Shown here piece after piece: positions 33,917 to 43,772 of a stretch of 60,000 nt of DNA (its first letter is position 1; every line of letters starts with the position of its first letter). The translations under genes were made by a program, and so were the position numbers. The notes under the pieces are model-generated. The model saw nothing but the letters and a program-made list of their open reading frames with translations, was not told the DNA's origin and searched no databases. Source of the stretch: Lineus longissimus (taxonomy: Eukaryota; Nemertea; Pilidiophora; Heteronemertea; Lineidae); NCBI RefSeq assembly GCF_910592395.1, contig NC_088324.1, positions 1,428,001 through 1,488,000 on the forward strand, written 5' to 3'.

Positions 33917-34044
33917 CCATTCAAGGGTTATTTTGTTCTTAGCCTCTAGCGTCAACTTTGTCTACCACTTGTCCTTCACAAGTGGGGTTATGTAGCCGAT
34001 AGGTTGGCCTTTCACAGCAAGTACTATGTCAATAATTCACGCAA

Positions 34045-34245
34045 ACACATGTGTAAATGAAAATAATATTACTATAAATGTTGTCACAGGGACAGACAGG
34101 GAGAAAATGGCATAGATGATACAAAATGGGGAAAGATGAAAATGTACAAAATAATACAACACTGCACTAACCTGTGTAAATGAAAACCATAATATTACTA
34201 TGTTGTCACAGGGACAGACAGGGAGAAAATGGCATTGATCTGTAG
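34045..34245. repeat. Duplicated 65-75 bp unit
   Basis: TGTGTAAATGAAAA ... TAATATTACTAT ... GTTGTCACAGGGACAGACAG and GGAGAAAATGGCAT occurs twice, at about 34049 and 34173 (spacing about 124). Confidence 0.7.
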
Positions 34246-34369
34246 TGCCAAAGGCCTACATTCCCTGAAAGATTAACATAACAAAGCCCCATAGGCCTAG
34301 AAGGTATAACTATACTAGAATAACTAGGCCTAGACACTTTAACCCCTTAATACATGGTAACAGTTACAT

Positions 34370-34951
34370 GATCGCGCCAGCAGGATTTTGGCCATCGATA
34401 TATAATTGGGTTCCCGCTTTATTGCTGACTTGCACAAACCAACTTTTCGACGAGTCTTATTTCAGGACCAGCTGTCTCAGAGCGACCTTCTGTATAGGGT
34501 TATCTGTCTCTAGCCGCGTGATTGCCCCGAAAAGGGACAATTGGCGAATATGGAGCATGGCGGTTACAGGGAGTGCCCCGATCAAGAGGTAGACAGCCGC
34601 CATGGCGGTGTTTTCCGGTAGTCCCTGTATTCTGCGAAGAATAGTTCGATGGCATTTATCCAGTGTCTCTAACTGAGCAGCTGAGATGTTAGTGGCCTCC
34701 AAACCATAAAGCATTCTGGGGATAACAAAAGTATCGTACAGTTTCTGATTTGCAGCCGGATCAAGACCATTATTACCAGGAAAGCCGATTCCCATCAGCG
34801 AGGTTCTCCTTGCTTGTGACAGCCTGCTTGTTACGTCTGGAGCTGATTTACCGGCCTGCCATTTTAGACCAAGTGGTCGAAAGCATCTACCACTGGGGCT
34901 GGTTTCGCCAAAAAACGATTTCTTTTTGAGCTCGATTCGAAAAAAATTCAA
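34370..34951 (-). pseudogene. LINE reverse-transcriptase C-terminal fragment
   Basis: The minus-strand frame has QKLYDTFVIPRMLYGLEATN, LDKCHRTILRRIQGLPENTA and LPVTAMLHIRQLSLFGAI, the conserved end of ORF2 in CR1/L2-type non-LTR retrotransposons. After the stop at about 34457 homology seems to continue in another frame (SKSWFVQV), so it carries a frameshift. It is 5'-truncated and belongs to a different family from the fragment at 21.4 kb. Confidence 0.75.
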
Positions 34952-35225
34952 AAGGACTATTCAAGCAACGTTAAACTCAGCTATAAACATTCTTTGTTAA
35001 CTGACTGAGCTATATGAATACGAAGTAAAGAGAAAAAAACACCGCACAAATATTGAAATGTATGATTATTTTGAGGAGAACTACTCTGCCTTCACCTTCC
35101 TCATTCCCAGGTACCCCACATCATGTCCCCTGTAGCCCATCTAATACTAGAATGAGACGATACGGTACCAAGTGAATCTATCCCTAATTTCCTGTCGTTA
35201 GCAGATTTTTCACTTTATGGCGCTA
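34952..35225. other. 3' flank of the STELLO-like gene
   Basis: No coding region; no minus-strand AATAAA was found within the first 250 bases after the stop codon, so the polyadenylation site is not identified. Confidence 0.3.
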
Positions 35226-37220
35226 TCATTTCATAATTGAATAATTAGGTTTGAATGCATTGTCAAATTCTGTAAAGTCCCTTCCCCCAAAGAGAATAGT
35301 TTTCAGCGCGGGCTTGTTCAGCCATTTGGTCAGTTTATTCTGCGTGAAATCGTGTTCGATTTTGAAATACTTTTTAACGAACGCATAGTCCACTATGTAG
35401 CTTTTATCCTTTTTTAATTTAGGCTGGCCGGGTGAGATCTTTGGACGGTTCGCCGAGACAAATTTTAAGAGTGGATTTTGTTTTCCGTCGATATCTGGCC
35501 TAAAGGCCGAAAGCAAGTACTGTAATGTTTCAACTCGGTTGCGATCAATTTTATATTTGGGACTATAATCGGTCCTCGTATTGGTAGTTAGAAGGAAATT
35601 GCACTGATACCTGCTTGAACTATACAACACATTGGTCAGGGCATTATTAAGAGTAGTAGAAGCCCACCAAGACTTATACTCGAAGACACTAATGTATGGC
35701 AGAAGGAGAGACAGTGTGTCGCGGTGGTAAGCCACTAAGCACATATCGTAGTAGTAGTTCAGATTAACGAGTGACGTCTCGTTGACGTGATGGGTGAAGT
35801 AAGTCGGAAAGCTCACTGCTGGCTCGTGCGCGAGCAGGAACTCTTCGAAGCAGATCCAAACGTCGTCACCGTCACATCCACCTTTTCCCTTCCAACGTCG
35901 ATTCTTATACCTGAACGATACCGTGACGTCGTCGTCGAGAAAGATAAAATACTGATAACCCTTCTTTGACATTCGACTCCCACGTTCAACGGCATGCTCC
36001 AGCTGAAGATTCCTCCCAGTGGTCCATGTGCTATCCGGTCGGTAAAGGTCGCCGGAGTCCGTCTTGTATGTCAGCCAAAGAACATCTCGGTTTGAGTTAG
36101 ATACCAGGCCAGGGTTCATTATGACGCTTGGGCCTTGTATCAAGTACACGAAGTCTTTAGCAACTTTCACTGGCGGAAAAGTATAGCCGACACATTCCAG
36201 ATCACGTATCCAAGCCATGGCTAAATCGATATCTGCCCGCCCGATAATATCGATCTGGTAGAGTTCTATGTAAAGGTCGATCATGTTCTGCGCCAACGAA
36301 ACAGTTTTCGGTATCCAGTTGACCAGGAATTTGATCAGTCGACTTGTTTTATAGTAGACATCCATTTCGTTGTGAAAATCGACCATATACGAATGCACGT
36401 TACGGATTTGATTGACGTATGGCGGACCGAAAGCGATGTGACCATCAGTGTCCCAGACCAACCGTTGAGTGAAATACGCCCGCCATATATCTGTGACGCG
36501 CATGTCTACGCTTGCCGGGAGCAGCAGACCCCAGAAGGCGAACTGAGAATGCATCGTTGCCTGGGCGTTGTAGGGCGACATGACGTAATGCGGTAGTGCG
36601 TAATATTTCTCTACTCTCTCAAACTGAAATGGAATTTTCTGTGTTAGCCTATAGATAGCGTCCACATCTGGGTCGGTTTGGGCTAGGAAGTTGATCACTG
36701 CCACCTTCTCCGGCTTGACGGCACCGATCACTTTCATACTTTTCGTGTTGGAATCTTTGATTTTGTCCAGCGGCAATCCTCTCGGCCAGAAAGTGATGTT
36801 GGGTTTGATGTATGGAATGTAGGGATTGTACACGTGTCCAGCGACCTGTATTAGATCGAATTTAATGGAAGCATCCATGAGCGGCTCAGATTTAGGAAAC
36901 TTGGGGAAGTTATCATCGTCGGTGTCGTAGATCCACTTGGCCCCGTTAGCCACGGCGTACATGAAGCCGATGTTCTTTCGGGAGAATTGATTCCAGGGCA
37001 GATGTTGGCAGATGTGGTACGGACACCGCTCCTGCCAGGCCGCGTCGAGAAAGACAAGATTGGGCATTGGCGGAACCTCTTTTGGGCCCTTCTTGTCACC
37101 GACCAGCACCAGGCACCACTTTGGCATCTTCAGCATGTCCTTGACAGCGTCGGTTAAATTGAAAATTGTCGTAACTACCACCCATTTGTCGCAGGTCAGT
37201 CGCCCATGTTGCTGAGTTAT
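35226..37220 (-). CDS. STELLO/DUF288-like glycosyltransferase, main exon
   Basis: The exon starts after acceptor TTTATTTCAG (AG at 37222-37221), phase 0, and encodes 664 residues (ITQQHGRLTCDKWVVVTT ...) to the stop at 35226-35228. The first half matches the DUF288/STELLO family by several blocks: KNIGFMYAVANGAKWIYDTD with DTDDDN, FWPRGLPLDKI, SPYNAQATMHSQFAFWGLLL and VTDIWRAYFTQRLVW. The second half has its own acidic motif (YQYFIFLDDDVTVSF), consistent with a GT-A-like fold and metal binding. In plants STELLO proteins are Golgi membrane proteins needed for cellulose synthase assembly; the animal function is unknown to me. Joined to the exon at 41.65-41.94 kb it forms a type II membrane protein of about 744-761 residues. 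Confidence 0.8.
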   Translation of the reverse strand: MTQQHGRLTCDKWVVVTTIFNLTDAVKDMLKMPKWCLVLVGDKKGPKEVPPMPNLVFLDAAWQERCPYHICQHLPWNQFSRKNIGFMYAVANGAKWIYDTDDDNFPKFPKSEPLMDASIKFDLIQVAGHVYNPYIPYIKPNITFWPRGLPLDKIKDSNTKSMKVIGAVKPEKVAVINFLAQTDPDVDAIYRLTQKIPFQFERVEKYYALPHYVMSPYNAQATMHSQFAFWGLLLPASVDMRVTDIWRAYFTQRLVWDTDGHIAFGPPYVNQIRNVHSYMVDFHNEMDVYYKTSRLIKFLVNWIPKTVSLAQNMIDLYIELYQIDIIGRADIDLAMAWIRDLECVGYTFPPVKVAKDFVYLIQGPSVIMNPGLVSNSNRDVLWLTYKTDSGDLYRPDSTWTTGRNLQLEHAVERGSRMSKKGYQYFIFLDDDVTVSFRYKNRRWKGKGGCDGDDVWICFEEFLLAHEPAVSFPTYFTHHVNETSLVNLNYYYDMCLVAYHRDTLSLLLPYISVFEYKSWWASTTLNNALTNVLYSSSRYQCNFLLTTNTRTDYSPKYKIDRNRVETLQYLLSAFRPDIDGKQNPLLKFVSANRPKISPGQPKLKKDKSYIVDYAFVKKYFKIEHDFTQNKLTKWLNKPALKTILFGGRDFTEFDNAFKPNYSIMK

Positions 37221-38308
37221 CTGAAATAAATAAGCAAATAGTTAGTTATCAACATAGTCGTTCTTCTGAGAAGGGAAAGTCGGGTGCAGTGAATAACACA
37301 TGAACAAACAATGAAAGTTATATACAACATATTCATGACTAAAGAAACCCTTCGGCATCAGGAATTTGCCGCATTCAGGGCACTAGTGAATTGATCGGGG
37401 TGTACGTGCGGGGTGTGTGTGGGAGGGGGGGGGGGAGGGAATGTGTTAGGAAAGAGGATACCGTATAGCTATTTGCCTCATTTTTATAAACTTTATAAAG
37501 CCACTACTTCTCTGCTGCCCTGTAACCTTCCAGTATGCAGTATATAGCTCTCATCACTGAATTACCAAAAAAAGTCAAATTCATAATCTGACTAAGTTAT
37601 CACGCTCCTCCAATTTCTCTTTCTCAACTGGACCCCGTGCAGCAACCATCTTTGAGAGGGTCGATTGAAGACGTACAGCGCAGAGGCTATATATAGTCTT
37701 CAACGTAGACAATCGAAATAACGTTGCTTTGTAAAAGACGAACGAACTGCACTCGGGCAGTCGGAAGACGTTTCCCACGATAGGCCGCGTACGCGCTACA
37801 AATAAGGAATAATGGCTTATCGATCTGCTATCAAAGAGTGGGAAAAAACGGCGAACATAAACTTAGTCTACTAATAAAACAGGAGAATAACAAACACATT
37901 GAAGTAAAAACCGAAATACTATAGTATAAAGCATCATATGGTGGACCTGTTTTCCGACCACACAAAACTCACTTTCCATGACCACTGCGCTGCTAATATG
38001 AACTCATAACAATAACTTCACTTTGTTCTTTCTTCTAATCTTCTCTAGACACTGCGTTATTTCAACGCAAACTATTTTGTGGGCTTTGAATGAGACACAA
38101 AAACGCTACACTTTCCGAGATAGCAGCCCAGCGATGGTCAGTGGCGTCACACTATAGCTTGTGAACGTTGTGTGTACAAGGTTGCCGGTTGTGAGCGAAC
38201 AACAGCCGATCAACTGCAGTTAAATATTGATTGTATATAAATGGAACATTCTTACAATTGGTTTTTTCATATGAGTTGTCTGTTTTAGTCATAAATTACA
38301 CAAATATG

Positions 38309-38362
38309 ATTGTTAGTATGGACAAGCAGATTGAATTTAATCTGCTTGTCCATACTAACAAT
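38309..38362. repeat. Perfect 24-bp stem hairpin
   Basis: ATTGTTAGTATGGACAAGCA GATT, a 6-base loop GAATTT, then the exact reverse complement. It lies in the STELLO intron. It is too short for a usual pre-miRNA; it may be a tiny foldback or a protein-binding or recombination site. Confidence 0.8.
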
Positions 38363-38632
38363 ATTTAAAAATATTCCATGCTTGAAAATCGACGACCAAC
38401 TTCGGTTATATACGTTGTCCCCACGCTCCCGCCAGGTGGCCAGTGTGTAATGTAACCACTATTGGCCAGTTCCGGGCCACTCTCTGTAATGTAATCAAGA
38501 GAGTGGTTGAGTCACTCTAAACTCGATACTAAATTAGTGGTGACCCCTGGCCACGGGGTGGACATGATGGGGAAGGTTTACATTTAAAAGAATGGGTGGC
38601 TTTTTAGTTCAATGTGATTCTTCTCTTGTTTC

Positions 38633-38738
38633 ATACCGAACTGGAGGTATTTGGTTGTCTCACCAAAACCGCGAAAAGCCTCGATTTTCCTCCACCCGAG
38701 CAGTTTTGGTGAGACGATCAATACCACCAGTTCGGTAT
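38633..38738. ncRNA. Pre-miRNA-sized imperfect hairpin
   Basis: Left arm 38633-38669 (ATACCGAACTGGAGGTATTT ... GTCTCACCAAAAC) pairs with right arm 38703-38738 (GTTTTGGTGAGACGATCAAT ... CCGAACTGG read in reverse). There is one mismatch in the outer stem and a 3-4 base internal loop, with a 33-base apical region. Size and shape fit a pre-miRNA, but a small MITE would look the same. Strand is undetermined. Confidence 0.4.
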
Positions 38739-38941
38739 CAATTTTCATTGTAAAACATCACAAATTAAGTACAGAATAAAGTACATTTAGTTTTAAATGC
38801 TTTTTGACTGCTTCCATATTTGTTGCACCAACCAACAAGGTTAAGGTTGCCTAACAATAACCGCTGAATTCAAAACGAGGCTTCATTGGCGCATATCACA
38901 TTATTACACTGTAAACTACGGTTCGTTATAAATCTAGATTT

Positions 38942-39265
38942 TTAGATTTTTTTATAGTTTTTGACGTTTTTTAAAGTTTTGTTCTTACTTTCATGCAAAT
39001 TACGCCTTTCCTTTTCACATTTTCCTATTTTTCGAAGCCACGTTAGAAAAAAGGTGACGAATGTCCGCTGTGCACTTTTACAATAACAAGTAAAGTCATC
39101 CGCCACTAAGGTTGATTGGGGCCTTCCCCGATTCGCAAAGTAAGAAGGAAAACTCGATACATATGAAATGACGTCAATGTTTAGACACACAGCTCCAGGC
39201 AGCGCCTTAATAATGCATGGGTCCAAGTGGAGAGAATCTATGCAAGGAGGGCTAACTTGGGCCAA
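38942..39265 (-). pseudogene. Possible decayed integrase fragment
   Basis: One stretch (SFPSYFANRGRPQSTLVADD then FTCYCKSAQ) resembles the F..RF..RRG.P..I.SDN.T.F..A region of retroelement integrases, but the flanking residues do not match well. Weak call. Confidence 0.25.
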
Positions 39266-40426
39266 ATCGGCGTTAACAGCGTTCAGCCCGATCGTGATTT
39301 TGTTTTCTTTTTATAAGCAATGCATTGATTAAAACCACTTACGATATATCGAGTAGGATCCGGAGGTGATAAAAACCGTATGCGAAAATAAATTTCGACC
39401 ATTTTGAAAAGACCTTTTCACATGCAGCGTAAGTTGACCATAACATAAAAGTCATGTTTTATATCAAATCATCACCAAAAGTATTCAAAATATTATGAAC
39501 ATTGAAATGTATGGAGTGGATGGACAACTGTAACAGTGTCCAGAACACTGTTTGTTATATTATTGGACCTATCCATTCTAGGCCCTAAAGCATACCCTTT
39601 TGGATCAGACATGTGGTTAGATATTTACGTGAGCCAATCTGGTGTCAGTCAAGGTTGGCAAACCTGCGATTACTGCATTAAACGACAACTTATTGTGTCG
39701 ATCACGAGTGTATCATCCCATGCTAGCATTTTTGTGATTGGTCCTTTCCGATGATCTGATGACACGTTTGACTCCCGAAGGGTAACATATGGGCCACAAA
39801 CTAGGAAACGTGGCTTTTTCTCTTCGACCATCCTAGGCAATGGACGCATATCAGGGACGCGGGTAATTTCTACGGTAATCCATAGTTTCCGATTATTCCT
39901 CAGCTACATGTATGTGAGACTGAGGGCTAAATTGCCGATAGCCAGGCATGAAAATCATGTTCCCTCGTTCCTGATATGGTCTCATAGCCAAGGTAGGTCA
40001 TATCCCGCCTGCGCTTCTATCCACTAATTAGGCCTATTGCGTTGTTCTATATTCTATCAAGTTAATCCCCCTCTCTGTAAAATTATCCCAACAAAATCAT
40101 GAAACATATATCGAGTATTTTAGTTGGTTCTTTCGGTATCTCTCTGCTGAGCGACCGCAGTCCCTCTTGCATCGAAACTGTGAGTCAAGATCTCACCTCT
40201 GGGTAGGCAAACCTACGTTAAACTGGGTATCGGCTGATGGTTTTATTCTACTGTATTTAGAATCAACATCCAATATCTAGCGATCCGTAATACAACTTAA
40301 AGTAAATTGCGTGAATAAGCTTGTATATTTTTACTTTTATGCGATGGTAAACAAACGTTGCCTGTGAAAAGGGTCGTTTCAAAGTGGCCGAAATTTATTT
40401 TTGCAGGGTGTATATTGCCCTTATTA

Positions 40427-41487
40427 GGGAGGTTAAGAACTCGAACGATAAACGACAACGGTAACGACAATGACGTCATCAGGTTTATCTTGCAGAAATA
40501 ACGTTAGTTGGGTTGATACATACAGTCATTGAATTCCCTGTAAACGTAAACTGTTCATTTGGCTGACACTGATCCGAGTCAGGAAAGACAAGGACTAGGC
40601 CTTTTAACTCACTTATATAATGTTTTATTGTGACCTGTAATGACAATCGAATCATGCGCGAACATTTCTTGGCCTTTCAGTGCCTGTTGTACACGGCTAT
40701 TCAATGATTTACCTCATCAACTCTTGACGTGTAGATGTGCATGACAATTTTAGATCCTATTTTTGTGGTAAGTATTAGCCAACACCAACATGGATCCACT
40801 ACTTCTTTTGGGGTTCAAAGCGATAACTTCTCTCAGCAACAGCACATCTTGCTCTTGAGAGAAACGAAACTTCGGCGGCATGTTCCACTTAAAGCGAACT
40901 GGAACCGCCGAGCGATTTATTCAACTTTTCGACTTTCACCGCCCGAGAAAGTCGAGTTCAGATTTGTAGCTCCGCCCCCAGTGCCCGAGCATGCGCAGTT
41001 CAATTTGTTATTATTGAGAATCATGTGAGAATCACGTGAGTCATGCGATCTTTCATTCATGAATTTTCGTAGTAAATTCCATAGTAGTGACGTCACTGAA
41101 TGATTGACAGCTAGGCGCCATGTTTCATTCATGCCTCGCTCTGATCACCCGATACGCGGGGAATGAAAACGAGGTCATACGAACTGGCTTGGCGGTTCCA
41201 GTTCGCTTTAAATGACTGTACAGAAGTGAATGATCAATCGACCCGGGTCGACCATCTCACATTGAGTTATAAGTATGCTACTCCATGGATTACATCATCA
41301 ATGTGTGTAAAAGCACAATTCATTATCATGATAAGGGTCTGCACTGCGCTCACAGAAGGTGCATTATAGGCCTGTAATGACCTTCTGAATAGAACGACAT
41401 TTATTAATCATTGAAATGGTAGACGATTTTGAGAATGACGTCATTGTCATTACCGTCGTCGTTTATCGTTCAAGTTCTAAACATCCC
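40427..41487. mobile_element. 1061-bp TA-target MITE with about 55-bp TIRs
   Basis: Left end GGGAGGTTAAGAACTCGAAC then GATAAACGACAACGGTAACGACAATGACGTCAT in pieces; the right end is its reverse complement with few mismatches (about 41433-41487). TA flanks both ends (40425-40426, 41488-41489), as in Tc1/mariner-type elements. No transposase; it contains another MITE at 40893-41207. It lies in the STELLO intron, about 160 bp from the first exon. Confidence 0.7.
40893..41207. mobile_element. 315-bp MITE with TTAA duplication, nested
   Basis: Left end AGCGAACTGGAACCGCC and right end GGCGGTTCCAGTTCGCT are perfect inverted repeats, each flanked by TTAA (40889-40892, 41208-41211). TTAA targets are used by piggyBac and Kolobok elements. 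It sits inside the TA MITE and so inserted later. Confidence 0.75.
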
Positions 41488-41649
41488 TAACTACCAATGG
41501 TCCTTTAACCCCTGTATTAGTTGGACAGCGTACGCGCTGAGGCCAGCACCGTTGGACTTGCATGTAGGACACGAAAAATGTGACAGCTCCACAACGGAAA
41601 CGTGCTCAAGACATGACGAGGTGGCATTTAACGAAAGTTCATGACTTAC

Positions 41650-41940
41650 TGCAGACGGGACCGGGGTTAAGGCTACTAGGCTACTTTGTTTAGGGCCTAC
41701 CTTATCACAGCTGGCTCTTGACTTTATCGTGCCGGTATAACTGCGCACAGCCGGTTTCAATGGTGACTGATTGCCATTGGTGTGTATTTCATCATCAGTA
41801 TGATGATTAGCTCTGTCATTGCCAAAGCGCCTTGACATGGAGTTCTGCAAAGATCTGCTGGTGTAAGCGCGTAGAAGCAGACTGATCAGAACGACGCTGA
41901 CCAGCAGGGCAGCTTTCCTCGATTTTAGGAAATGCAACAT
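41650..41940 (-). CDS. Probable first coding exon of the STELLO-like gene (signal anchor)
   Basis: ATG at 41940 opens MLHFLKSRKAALLVSVVLIS LLLR, a short basic N-terminus and one hydrophobic segment (about residues 10-23), then a polar stalk: the plan of a Golgi type II membrane enzyme. Two phase-0 donors fit the phase-0 acceptor at 37221: AAG|GTAGGC after CDK (exon 41701-41940, 80 residues) and GCA|GTAAGT (exon 41650-41940, 97 residues). The second has the better GT side and the first the better exon side. The link to the main exon is inferred from strand, phase and topology; the intron would be about 4.4 kb. Confidence 0.6.
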
Positions 41941-42945
41941 ACCACAGACGGTCGAAGAACGAACAAGCCTATAGAATGGTACTGGCACATTAATAATGTT
42001 GTATTTTATTAAACATGTGTCACCGTTTAAACCTCGTCCTCAGATGCCATAGGGCCGTTTATTACACGACAGGAAAAAGCGTAAATCATTTCGACTTACT
42101 GTGAGACGACTTACTTTGTGTAACTTTACCTTGCCTGCCCAGCTGCTGCCTTATTGTCCCATTAAGACAACGTGATGGTTCTCAATACTGCAGACATTAG
42201 AATTCTATTGATTCATACATAACAAAAGCCATTGTTTGGTATCGACATCTGTTGCTGTTCGCAACTGCTGAAACAGTACAATCCACCATTCAAACAACGC
42301 TTCTATTCATTCTATACATTTAGATTGAAAAATCTATATATCTATCTAAATTGACCACGCTATTGAAGCGAAAGATGAATCGTCATGCATTTAGTCACCA
42401 TATTCCACGGTATGCTGGAAAGTGAGACTGTTATCGAGAAAAAAATGTCATGAAAGTAAAGAGAAACCTGACGTGTTGAAAGTGCTTGTTATTAGAAATA
42501 CATGTAGTTTAGATTTTTATCGATCTGTATAGGCCAAATTGTCGCATGCAACTCCATCAACCAATCTGACGATGATGATGGAGGTGAGGGGGGTAGGGAA
42601 GGGGGTGGGGGGTAATTGGCTGTTGCCACATGTAATATGTCACTTTAATAACGAACGTCGTTTTCATATAGAGCAGGCGACGTAATATTCACGATGTAGC
42701 CTCTCACCTCCATGACACGTCTTGTATACAAAGTGTTGCTTTTCAACACCACACATCAGTTAACCAACATCCACGATACAGTGACACATGAACCGTGATA
42801 GATGACATATTGAATCCCACATGTATGTAAACCGATCAGCATTATTGTAACAAAACAAATATTCAAACCTGGATTCGAAAAGGAAACCAATCATTCGCGC
42901 TACATGCTCTCCTTTCGTTTTTCTATGATATTCACTAAAATATGT
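41941..42945. other. 5' flank of the STELLO-like gene
   Basis: No coding region recognised. It should include the promoter of the minus-strand gene starting at 41940, but no clear TATA box or leader exon was identified. A G-rich tract (about 42587-42623) with GGTAATTGGCTGTTGCC resembles those near 7.95 and 37.43 kb. Confidence 0.35.
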
Positions 42946-43013
42946 CTAACCCTAAACCTAACCCTAAACCTAACCCTAACCCTAACCCTAACCTTAACCC
43001 TAACCCTAACCCC
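42946..43013 (+). repeat. Interstitial telomere-type (CCCTAA)n tract
   Basis: About eleven units of CTAACC/CCCTAA, several with one-base changes (CCTAAA, CCTTAA). It is flanked by ordinary sequence, so it is internal and not a chromosome end. TTAGGG is the telomere repeat of most animals outside arthropods. Confidence 0.9.
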
Positions 43014-43365
43014 TGACCCAGCAATCTGATTGGCTCCGACGATTTAGCACTAGACACAAGTGTAAACGCCAGTTTAGACCACCTACAACATACAGGGCAA
43101 ACACACTATGGAACATGCTTGGATAAACCCAGGCAATGGGTGAGTTCACATGGCTGATTAAACCGGGTACTGAGGTGTAAGTGTAACATATTTTAGCAGA
43201 GACAGTAGTTTCTCGCATAGCTCGCCGTCTGACCCAGGCCTGATTTTCTAAGTCCAGTGACGTTGTCAATTTCTACTCTAACAAAAGCGATGATGTCCAT
43301 TTTACTTCAACAATAGACATTGATGACCCGAACTATTAAGCGACCTGCGCGTTACGGATACTCAC
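43014..43365. other. Spacer before the Harbinger element
   Basis: No gene recognised; ends in the CTG target site of the Harbinger insertion. Confidence 0.4.
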
Positions 43366-43772
43366 CTGGGGTAGCGAGCATAAAGAGGTTGTAAGTCAGG
43401 GCCTAAAGTCGGTCGTAACTCTGGACGTAGGACCAGGTGTAAATATTTTTAGTCGGTGAGCATAAAGGTTACGGCCCTGATTTAGAAGGAGAGCATAAAA
43501 GCGGTCGTAATGATATGACGCTAAGACGGAGGCGCACCTTTGGCGAAACTATGAATGGCGCGTTTAATCGATTACCTAAGCCTTTCAGAATGGGATGGTA
43601 GAATTTTATAATGGTATGAACAAGGTTTAACAATATATTTACCTTGTCGTGGCTCTTCATATGGACCAATAATAATGTTTAATGGTGTATGGGCCGCTTA
43701 TGGGCAATGGTGTCCATCTGCGTTTATATTAGGGGGCATTCTGAATGCGCCTTGTTCAGGAGACGTTAAAGG

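Larger units (their letters stand above)
37221..40424. other. Large intron of the STELLO-like gene (left part)
   Basis: No further STELLO exon recognised. It holds a G-rich tract (about 37416-37440), a diverged repeat (37.56-37.92 kb) shared with 12.0-12.4 kb, two hairpins (38309-38362, 38633-38738), and a weak possible integrase remnant at 38942-39265. Confidence 0.45.

Noticed and set aside
42946-43013. True chromosome end
   Set aside because: Ordinary sequence with transposons and gene fragments continues on both sides.
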